Assembly (NCBI GenBank): GCA_016934695.1
Contig: JAFGSH010000063.1
Coordinates: forward strand, 1-23,632
Direction of reading: 5' to 3'
DNA: 23,632 nt
From: Deltaproteobacteria bacterium
GTDB lineage: Bacteria; Desulfobacterota; Syntrophia; Syntrophales; UBA2210
Both the position numbers and the translations under genes were made by a program. The number at the start of each line of letters is the position of its first letter. Positions within the stretch are counted from its first letter, which is position 1. Shown here piece by piece: positions 7,063-13,444 of the stretch. The notes under the pieces are model-generated. The model made no database searches. It saw nothing but the letters and a program-made list of their open reading frames with translations, and was not told where the DNA came from.

Positions 7063-9161
7063 TAACGCGAGACGACGGATTCGACCTGCATACCGAGCGG
7101 CTCTTTCCCGAATGGAGGAGGTACGCATTCGCAGGGATCATTCTCTTCATCTTTCTGATCGTCATCTATGCCAACAGTTTTGACGGCGCGTGGCAGTTCG
7201 ACGACACGCCGAATATCGTCGAAAACAGGAATGTCTTCCTGAAGACCCTCGACTGGCCTGACCTCAAGAAGACCTTTCACGCGCCGGAGGGGAAGATCTC
7301 GCGCCCCCTCTCGTACCTCAGTTTCGCCCTGAATTACTATGTCGGCGGGCTGGATATCGTCGGGTATCACATCGTCAACTTCATCATCCACTACCTGGCA
7401 TCCGTCTTCCTCTTCCTCTTTCTGTACAACACGCTGAAGCTCCCGACGGTCCGCGAGCGATACGGCCCTTCCGCCTACGGGATCGCGCTCCTGGCCACGG
7501 TCTTCTGGGCCACCAGCCCGGTGCAGACAACCGCGGTGACGTACATCGTCCAGCGGATGGCGAGCATGGCCGGACTCTTCTACATCACGGCCCTGTATCT
7601 CTACCTCAAGGGGCGGACCGCCGGCCGGCCGTGGGGACGGGGGCTGTTCTGGGGTCTGTGCGCCCTTTCAGCCCTGCTCTCCTTCGCCTCCAAGGAGAAC
7701 GCCGCCATGCTCCCGGTCAGCATATGGCTCTACGACCTGATCCTGATCCAGGGGGTAACACGCGAGAGCATCAAAAAGAATGCCAAGGTGCTTATTCCGG
7801 TGCTCCTCACCGTCTTGGCAATCGGACTTCTCTATACCGATCTTTCTAACATCTTCGACGGGTACCGGAACAGGCCGTTCACCCTGACCGAGCGGCTCCT
7901 CACCGAACCCAGGGTTATCATCTGGTACATCACGCTCCTCCTGTATCCCGTCAGCCCGCGGCTGACCCTGATACACGATATCGAGCCGTCGCGCTCCCTC
8001 CTGACGCCCTGGGACACCCTGCCCGCCATCGCCCTGATCGGTGCCTGCATCACCCTCGCCGTATATGGCGCCCGGAAGAGACCCCTTATCGCCTTTTGTG
8101 TCCTCTTCTTCCTTTTGAATCACGTCATCGAGAGCTCATTTCTTCCCCTTGAACTGATCTACGAACATAGAAACTACATCCCGTCCATGTGCCTCTTCGT
8201 CCCGGTGGCGGTCTTCATCATCCGGGTCCTAGGTTATTTTTCATACCGGAAGGTGCTCCAGTTGACGGTCGCCGCCGCCGTCGCGGTTCTTCTCTGGGCG
8301 CAGGGACACACCGTCTTCATCCGCAACGCGATCTTTGAATCCCCCCTCCTCCTCTGGTCCGACAACGTGGAGAAGGCCCCTGCGCTGAGCCGCCCTTACA
8401 ACAACCTGGGTGCCGCCTACTGGGATCTGGGCAGGCATGAAGAAGCCTACGAGGCATATTCCAAGGCCCTGGAGATCGACCGGCAGACCAACCTCCTGAA
8501 CCGGGGGGTCAACCTGTACAACCTCGGCGTGTACCATCTCCATGCGAAGGGGGAACCCGACAGGGCGCTGGAGCTCTTCCGGTCTGCCCTGGAGGCCTAC
8601 CCCGGATACTGGCCCGCTTACCACGACACGGCCATATGTCACATCCTGAAGGGAAATCTGTTCGAGGCGGGCAAGACGCTCCTGGTGGCCCTCTCCGCGT
8701 GGCCGGACAACGCCTATTTCCGTCACGCCATGGGCTTTGTCCTTCTGAAGACCGGGAAGTACAACCAGGCAATCAGGGAGGCGCGCCGGGCCCTGTCGCT
8801 CGATCCGAACCTCGACAGCGCCCTGTGCATCTTGGGGGAGGCCTTCCGCAGAAAGGGCAGCTATCGGCCGGCAACGGTCTGCTGGGAACGGTACATCGAG
8901 AAACACCCGAACGATCCGGAGGGAAACCTTGCACTGATCGAGCTGTATGACAAAAGCGGGGACCGGGACGCCCTCTCACGAACCATAGGCAGACTCCTGT
9001 GCCTGAAAGGATCACAGGGATGGCGCGCGTTTGTCGGCGGGGTCCTGAGAGACACGCGGCCCCTGGCATACACACCGGAGCCGGAAGAGATCGTCTCCAT
9101 CATCACGGGCAGCCTGCACGATCAGGAACAGCGGCCCGGCGACGCCCCGCGGCCGCGATAA
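7059..9161 (+). CDS. TMTC-like GT-C membrane glycosyltransferase with C-terminal TPR domain
   Basis: A 700-residue protein. After one N-terminal span (~22-38) comes ANSFDGAWQFDDTPNIVENR, with the acidic pair D48-D49 in the first external loop. The loop then has SRPLSYLSFALNYYVGG and GYHIVNFIIHYL. Later blocks are SPVQTTAVTYIVQRMASMAG, ASKENAAMLPVSIWLYDLIL and ELIYEHRNYIPSMCLFVPVA. These follow, in order, the conserved blocks of the TMTC family, whose eukaryotic members O-mannosylate Ser/Thr of secreted proteins from dolichyl-phosphate mannose. About ten spans occupy residues 22-430. Residues ~445-647 are about five TPR units (such as NNLGAAYWDLGRHEEAYEAY). GTG 7059 overlaps the previous stop (GTGA) and follows GAGGGGGG. 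The acceptor is unknown; the threonine-rich pilins on both sides are obvious candidates. It is the last gene of its operon. Confidence 0.8.
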   Translation: MITRDDGFDLHTERLFPEWRRYAFAGIILFIFLIVIYANSFDGAWQFDDTPNIVENRNVFLKTLDWPDLKKTFHAPEGKISRPLSYLSFALNYYVGGLDIVGYHIVNFIIHYLASVFLFLFLYNTLKLPTVRERYGPSAYGIALLATVFWATSPVQTTAVTYIVQRMASMAGLFYITALYLYLKGRTAGRPWGRGLFWGLCALSALLSFASKENAAMLPVSIWLYDLILIQGVTRESIKKNAKVLIPVLLTVLAIGLLYTDLSNIFDGYRNRPFTLTERLLTEPRVIIWYITLLLYPVSPRLTLIHDIEPSRSLLTPWDTLPAIALIGACITLAVYGARKRPLIAFCVLFFLLNHVIESSFLPLELIYEHRNYIPSMCLFVPVAVFIIRVLGYFSYRKVLQLTVAAAVAVLLWAQGHTVFIRNAIFESPLLLWSDNVEKAPALSRPYNNLGAAYWDLGRHEEAYEAYSKALEIDRQTNLLNRGVNLYNLGVYHLHAKGEPDRALELFRSALEAYPGYWPAYHDTAICHILKGNLFEAGKTLLVALSAWPDNAYFRHAMGFVLLKTGKYNQAIREARRALSLDPNLDSALCILGEAFRRKGSYRPATVCWERYIEKHPNDPEGNLALIELYDKSGDRDALSRTIGRLLCLKGSQGWRAFVGGVLRDTRPLAYTPEPEEIVSIITGSLHDQEQRPGDAPRPR

Positions 9162-9165
9162 CCGG

Positions 9166-9205
9166 AAACAAAAACCTGGGTGAAACGCGCCGCCTCACCC
9201 AGGTT
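9166..9205 (-). terminator. intrinsic terminator downstream of the major-type pilin gene
   Basis: A perfect 11-base inverted repeat (9173-9183 and 9195-9205, arm AACCTGGGTGA) flanks an 11-base loop. Read on the minus strand, the stem is followed directly by TTTTTGTTT. It lies 25 bases after the pilin stop at 9230, as expected for a rho-independent terminator. On the plus strand there is no T run after the stem, so it would terminate the glycosyltransferase operon only weakly if at all. Confidence 0.85.
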
Positions 9206-9229
9206 CAGTAACAGCCGGATATCATCGTC

Positions 9230-9613
9230 TCACGGCATCTTCCACGTCTTGGTAACGGCCGTCGCGCCGGAGAAATCGGAACCAGCCTTGCCTCCCACCG
9301 TAATCAGGATGCCCGTCGAATCGGCCGCGAAGGTGTAGCTGAATTCGTCGCTCGCGGGCTTGTTCGCATTCGCCTTGGCGGCGATCTCGGCGGTCGTCGC
9401 GGTGCCGCCGGTCGACAGCATCAACTTGCCGTAGGCGAGACTGACCGTCGACAATCCCTCCGCAAGCGCCCCCTTCAAGGCCCGGTTCTTGGCGTCAGCC
9501 GTCAGGTCCATATACTTCGGGACGGCCACCGCCGCCAGGATGCCCAGAATAATCAGAACCGCGATAATCTCGATCAGCGTAAAACCCCTCTGGCTCCTCA
9601 CCATATCTCTCAT
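9230..9613 (-). CDS. type IV pilin (MshA-like major pilin candidate), short form
   Basis: This 127-residue prepilin has a ten-residue leader (MRDMVRSQRG), then FTLIEIIAVLIILGILAAVAVPKYMDL with Glu at +5, the textbook type IVa/MSHA pilin helix. The body (ALAEGLSTVSLAYGKLMLSTGG ... FSYTFAADSTGILITVGG) has no Cys pair. It is strongly similar through its body to the next pilin upstream, so the two arose by duplication. ATG 9613 has an AAAGGAGG site eight bases upstream. The frame is open to an ATG at 9784 with its own AAGGAGG, but that would give an implausible 67-residue leader. An own promoter (9671-9699), the strong ribosome-binding site and the terminator just downstream are what a highly expressed major pilin would show; expression itself is inferred. 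Confidence 0.87.
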   Translation of the reverse strand: MRDMVRSQRGFTLIEIIAVLIILGILAAVAVPKYMDLTADAKNRALKGALAEGLSTVSLAYGKLMLSTGGTATTAEIAAKANANKPASDEFSYTFAADSTGILITVGGKAGSDFSGATAVTKTWKMP

Positions 9614-9670
9614 CCGACAATCCTCCTTTTGGGGATATTTTCCCTTCGTTACCGCCCCTCTCATGAGGGT

Positions 9671-9699
9671 CGTATATACCATCCTTGGCTTCTTTTCAA
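9671..9699 (-). promoter_or_regulatory. putative promoter of the short major-type pilin
   Basis: On the minus strand, TTGAAA (9699-9694) and TATACG (9676-9671) are 17 bases apart, 58 bases upstream of the pilin ATG. The overlapping TATATA (9678-9673) gives a 15-base spacer. The match is moderate and no sigma54-type GG-N10-GC element was seen in this 214-base gap. Confidence 0.4.
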
Positions 9700-9827
9700 T
9701 ACTTTCTCTCTTCCATCTTTCCGCATCCGCGCCCTCTGCTCCCCGCCTCCGCATGCATCCCTCCTCTCTCCAGCAGCCCGGCATTTACATTCCTCCTTCG
9801 CACGTACGGGAGACCCCGGAAAGGCGA

Positions 9828-10370
9828 TCACGGCCCTCCCCCGCCGCCATGTCCACCGCCACCCCCATGTCCACCGCCACCCCCATGTCCACCGCCGCCC
9901 CACGGCGGCCCGTGCGGCGGAACGGTCGTGGTCGTTGTCGTGATGGTGGTTGTTGTCGTCGTCGCGGTCGTCGACGGCGTCGATTCCGAATCCGAACTTA
10001 TCCACGCCCCGGTGGCCGTCATTCCGGAGAAATCAGAACCGGCCTTGCCTCCCACCGTGATCAGGACGCCCGTCGAGGTGGCCGCGAAGGTGTAGCTGAA
10101 TTCGTCGCTCGCGGGTCTGTTCACATTCGCCTTGGCGGCGATCTCGCCCGTCGTCGCGGTGCCGCCGGTCGACAGTATCAACCGCGCGTACGCGACGTTG
10201 ACGGTCGATACTCCCTCCGCAAGGGCCCCTTCCAGAACTCGATTCCGTGCATCCCCCGTCATATCCAGATACTTCGGGACGGCCACCGCCGCCAGGACCC
10301 CCAGGATAATCAGCACCGCGATGATCTCGATCAGCGTCAGACCCTTCTGGTTCCTTACCGTGCGATTCAC
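9828..10370 (-). CDS. type IV pilin paralogue with Thr-rich linker and Gly/His-rich tail
   Basis: A 180-residue prepilin. The GTG start at 10370 follows GGAGGGAGGAG and gives a ten-residue leader (VNRTVRNQKG) that lines up exactly with that of the neighbouring pilin. In-frame ATGs at 10436 and 10397 exist but give unusually long leaders. The mature part begins LTLIEIIAVLIILGVLAAVAVP, with Leu instead of Phe at +1 and Glu at +5. Residues 11-~115 are closely similar to the short pilin. Then it departs: Ser/Thr-rich linker 128-149 (mostly Thr), VPPHGPPW, and a tail 158-180 of Gly with His every six residues. Such an extension is unusual for a pilin and would sit on the fibre surface. Whether it is a major or a special-purpose subunit is not clear. 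It lies 101 bases after the platform gene and 214 before the short pilin. Confidence 0.85.
   Translation of the reverse strand: MNRTVRNQKGLTLIEIIAVLIILGVLAAVAVPKYLDMTGDARNRVLEGALAEGVSTVNVAYARLILSTGGTATTGEIAAKANVNRPASDEFSYTFAATSTGVLITVGGKAGSDFSGMTATGAWISSDSESTPSTTATTTTTTITTTTTTVPPHGPPWGGGGHGGGGGHGGGGGHGGGGGP
9849..9902 (-). repeat. 18-base tandem repeat, three copies
   Basis: The unit ATGTCCACCGCCACCCCC (plus-strand sense) occurs at 9849-9866 and 9867-9884, and with two changes at 9885-9902. On the coding minus strand each unit encodes five Gly and one His, building the pilin's Gly/His tail. Tandem identity makes copy-number change between strains likely. Confidence 0.9.
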
Positions 10371-10415
10371 AACGGATGCTCCTCCCTCCGCCGACATCGG
10401 ATGAGCAGTCTCTTT

Positions 10416-10429
10416 CCCGATATATCGGG
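10416..10429. other. 14-base perfect palindrome upstream of the tailed pilin gene
   Basis: CCCGATATATCGGG reads the same on both strands. It sits 46 bases before the GTG start of the tailed pilin and 42 bases after the platform-protein stop. It could be a protein-binding site or an mRNA processing hairpin. There is no T run, so it is not a convincing terminator. Confidence 0.4.
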
Positions 10430-10471
10430 CATGCATTCAGAATCTCTACCTGCTCCGCCCTTACAGCCGCG

Positions 10472-11689
10472 CTACTTGACCATCTTCGTCAGGTCCCACA
10501 TGGGGAGGAAGATCGCCAGGGCGAAGAACCCCACCACCGCCGCGAGGGAAACGATCAGGATCGGCCCGATCGCCTCCGACAGTCCCTTCACGGCATACTC
10601 CACCTCATCGTCATAGTGGACCGCGATCACGCGGAGCATCTCTTCGAGTTCCCCGGATTCCTCCCCCACCGCCACCATATCTACCACCATGGGGGTGAAG
10701 TATTTCGACGACCTCAGGGGCTCGGATATCCCTCTCCCCTCCTGAATCTTGTCCTTCAGCCCGGAGAATTCCCGGCTTATGGCGGCGTTACCGATGGTTC
10801 CGGAGAGGATGTCAAGGGCGCTCAGGACGGTGACACCGCTCGCCTGCAGGATCGAAAAGATACTCGCAAACCGGGACATGGCCGCCTTGACGAAGAGAGG
10901 ACCGATGAGGGGTATCTGCAGGATGAGCCGGTCCCGAACATATCTCCCCTGCTCGGTCTTGAACCAGTGTCTCAGACCGAATACGGCAAGGATCAGCCCG
11001 CCCAGGGGCAGGTACCAGTAATCGGAGATCAGACGGTAGAGATACAGACAGATGAGGGTGGGGATGGGGAGGTCCAGGCCTGCCTTGGTGAATATCGCCA
11101 CGAACCGGGGGATCACGAAGGTGAGGAGCACGAAAAAGGCCACGACGAGGGCCACCACCACCATGATGGGATACTGCAGGGCCGACTTGATATCCGACCG
11201 GACCTTGTGCTCGTGCTCCAGTATGTAGACCAGGCGATCGAGGACGTCGGGGAGGGTGCCGCTGGATTCTCCCGCCTCGATCATGCTGACATAGAGCGGG
11301 GGGAATATGCCGGGGTGTTTCCCGAAGGCCTCATGAAGGGCGAACCCCTCCCGTATCTCCGCTGTCATGGAACCCAAGGCTTTCCTGAGTTTCAGGTTCC
11401 GGGTCTGGTGCTCCAGTATCTCGAGGACCTTGAGGATCGAGAGCCCGGCGATCAGCATGGTCTTGAACTGCTTGGTGAAGAGGATCAGTTCCCTCATCGT
11501 GACCGACACCAGCCTCGCCTGTATGCCGGCCAGAAGGGTGCGGGACCCGAGGCTCTCTTCCGACACGTCGGAAGGGATCAGCCCCTGTTCGTTCAGGAGG
11601 TGCTGGGCCGCCTCGACCGATTGCGCCTCGATGGAACCGGAGACCTCGGCGCCATACTGGTTGACGGCCCGGTAAAAAAAGTCCGGCAT
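10472..11689 (-). CDS. mshG: inner-membrane platform protein, GspF/PilC family (MshG-like)
   Basis: This 405-residue protein has the two repeated T2SSF domains. Repeat one spans ~65-190 (LILFTKQFKTMLIAGLSILK, then AGESSGTLPDVLDRL). Repeat two spans ~265-395 (FASIFSILQASGVTVLSALD, then VGEESGELEEMLRVIA). Hydrophobic helices lie at ~166-190, ~215-235 and ~375-398. The length and the GxSSG/GEESG motifs are typical of the platform protein that couples the cytoplasmic ATPase to pilin extraction. It starts 17 bases after the stop of the ATPase gene, with GGATGGGG before ATG 11689. The N-terminus (FFYRAVNQYGAEVSGSIEA) is complete. The symbol follows the MSHA gene order (E then G). Confidence 0.93.
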   Translation of the reverse strand: MPDFFYRAVNQYGAEVSGSIEAQSVEAAQHLLNEQGLIPSDVSEESLGSRTLLAGIQARLVSVTMRELILFTKQFKTMLIAGLSILKVLEILEHQTRNLKLRKALGSMTAEIREGFALHEAFGKHPGIFPPLYVSMIEAGESSGTLPDVLDRLVYILEHEHKVRSDIKSALQYPIMVVVALVVAFFVLLTFVIPRFVAIFTKAGLDLPIPTLICLYLYRLISDYWYLPLGGLILAVFGLRHWFKTEQGRYVRDRLILQIPLIGPLFVKAAMSRFASIFSILQASGVTVLSALDILSGTIGNAAISREFSGLKDKIQEGRGISEPLRSSKYFTPMVVDMVAVGEESGELEEMLRVIAVHYDDEVEYAVKGLSEAIGPILIVSLAAVVGFFALAIFLPMWDLTKMVK

Positions 11690-11706
11690 CCCCCCATCCT
11701 TTCTTC

Positions 11707-13416
11707 CTACATTACCATGACCGTCGACGCCGCCTCTTCGAGCGTCGTTATGCCCCTGACGACCCTGTCAGCCGCGTCGTCTTTGAGGGTCCTCAGTTTC
11801 CCCGCCTCTTTCGCCTCCCGCGTGATCTCCTGCGCGGTCTTCCCCTTCAGGATCATCTCCTGGATCTCCTCGTCGATCTGCAGGACCTCGAAGATGCCGG
11901 TGCGCCCCTTATACCCGCTGTTCATGCACTGGGTGCATCCCGCCCCGCGCTGGAAATCGGCGCCCTCAACCCGGTCAAGTCCCCACGCCCTGAGCGCATC
12001 CGGTGAGGGAGTATAGGGCTCTTTGCAATACGGGCAGACGGTCCTCATGAGGCGCTGGGCGAATGAAACCAGGAGGACCGACGATATCAGGAACGGTTCC
12101 ACCCCCATCTCCGTGAGCCGTGTAATGGTTCCCGCCGCATCATTCGTGTGGAGCGTACTCAGAACCCTGTGACCGGTAAGGGCGGCCTGGACGGCGAGTC
12201 CCGCCGTCTCGCCGTCCCGGATTTCCCCGACCAGCATGACATCGGGATCCTGACGGAGGATCGCCCTGAGCCCGCTGGCAAAGGTCATCCCCGCCTTGCG
12301 GTTGAGCTGGACCTGGCGTATGTGATCGACCCGGTATTCGACGGGGTCTTCCAGGGTGATGATATTGATGTCGGGTTTGTTGAGTTCTTTCAGGATGGCG
12401 TAGAGGCTCGTGCTCTTCCCGCTGCCGGTCGGCCCGGCGCTCAGTATCATCCCGTAGGGTTTGACGATGACAGCTTCTATCTTCTTGCGGTCCGCGACCG
12501 ACATCCCCAGCTGTTCGAGGGAGTACACGCCGGCGCTCATGTCGAGGAGGCGCAGGACGACATTCTCGCCGTAGATGGTGGGGAGCGACGATGTCCTGAC
12601 GTTGATCTCCCTCTTGTCCATCCTCACCGTAAACCGCCCGTCCTGCGGTATCCTCGATACGGATATATCCATGTTTGAAAGGATCTTCAGCCGCGACACG
12701 ATGGGGAGCATGAGGGCCTTGGGGGGCGACGGAACCTCGCGGAGCTTCCCGTCGACACGGAATCTCAGCTGGGTCTTCTCCGCCTCCGGACTGATATGGA
12801 TGTCACTTGCCCCGTCACGGACGGCCTGCGCGATGATGGAGTTGACGATCCTGACGACGGGTGCCTCCTCGGCCATCCCTTGGAGCGAGCTGACGTGGAT
12901 GTCCGTATCGGCCGGGGCAGGTTCCTCCTGGACGGCGACCGCCACATCCTCCATCCCGTCCAGGACCTGCTGCAACCCCCCTGTCTGGGTTCCGTACGTA
13001 AGGGTGATGAGCTGGTTGATCTCCTTTTCCGAGCAGACGACGGGCATGACCTCCATGTTGGTGAGGACCTCGGCGGAGTCGATGGCGTTGATATCCATAG
13101 GGTCGGCCATCGCCACTGTGAGGAGGTGCATCTTTTTTCTCAGGGGGACGATCTGGTACCTGTGGGCCATATTGAAGGGGATCAGATCGGCCAGACTCTG
13201 GTCTATCGGATATTCCTTGGGGTCATATTTTTCTATCTTCAACTGCCTGCTGATCTGGTCGATGATCTGGCCTTCCCTGACCATCCCCTCCCGGATCAGA
13301 TACTGCCCCAGCTTCAGGCCCGTCCCCTTCTGCCCGGCCAGGGCCTGCCGCAACTGCTCCTCGGTCAACAGGCCGGAATCTATCAGCATTTCCCCCAGTT
13401 TCTTGCGTATTCTCAC
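11707..13416 (-). CDS. mshE: pilus extension ATPase, GspE/PilB family with MshEN-type N-terminus (MshE-like)
   Basis: A 569-residue protein. Residues 6-29 and 35-58 are two 24-residue motifs of the form (R/K)LG-x2-hh-x2-G-hh-x4-h-x3-h-x2-Q, five residues apart, exactly the plan of the MshEN c-di-GMP-binding domain. The leading Arg is Lys in both (K6, K35), and both final Gln are present (Q29, Q58). The catalytic part has the Walker A GPTGSGKST (K334), the Asp box IITLEDPVEYR, the Walker B DVMLVGEIRDGETA, the His box LSTLHTNDA, and a zinc motif of CPYC plus CTQC. Together these define a hexameric assembly ATPase working in the cytoplasm against the platform protein encoded just downstream. The start is GTG 13416 with AAGGAAGGA upstream. 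It follows the ExeA-like ATPase gene by 28 bases. Confidence 0.93.
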   Translation of the reverse strand: MRIRKKLGEMLIDSGLLTEEQLRQALAGQKGTGLKLGQYLIREGMVREGQIIDQISRQLKIEKYDPKEYPIDQSLADLIPFNMAHRYQIVPLRKKMHLLTVAMADPMDINAIDSAEVLTNMEVMPVVCSEKEINQLITLTYGTQTGGLQQVLDGMEDVAVAVQEEPAPADTDIHVSSLQGMAEEAPVVRIVNSIIAQAVRDGASDIHISPEAEKTQLRFRVDGKLREVPSPPKALMLPIVSRLKILSNMDISVSRIPQDGRFTVRMDKREINVRTSSLPTIYGENVVLRLLDMSAGVYSLEQLGMSVADRKKIEAVIVKPYGMILSAGPTGSGKSTSLYAILKELNKPDINIITLEDPVEYRVDHIRQVQLNRKAGMTFASGLRAILRQDPDVMLVGEIRDGETAGLAVQAALTGHRVLSTLHTNDAAGTITRLTEMGVEPFLISSVLLVSFAQRLMRTVCPYCKEPYTPSPDALRAWGLDRVEGADFQRGAGCTQCMNSGYKGRTGIFEVLQIDEEIQEMILKGKTAQEITREAKEAGKLRTLKDDAADRVVRGITTLEEAASTVMVM

Positions 13417-13444
13417 CGCGCGATCCTTCCTTCCTGTACCGGCG

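Noticed and set aside
9166..9205. Terminator for the plus-strand glycosyltransferase operon
   Set aside because: The T run lies only on the minus-strand side of the stem; plus-strand transcripts would have CAGTAACAG after it.
9614..9784. N-terminal extension of the short pilin to ATG 9784, which has its own AAGGAGG site
   Set aside because: It would place 67 residues before the cleavage site. ATG 9613 has an equally good AAAGGAGG site and gives a leader identical in length to the paralogue. The upstream site is noted only as an oddity.
9815..9827. CGGG/CCCG short hairpin after the tailed pilin gene as a terminator
   Set aside because: The stem is only four bases, with no following T run on the minus strand.
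9849..9902. 18-base repeats as a CRISPR array
   Set aside because: The copies are directly adjacent with no spacers and encode a Gly/His tail in frame.
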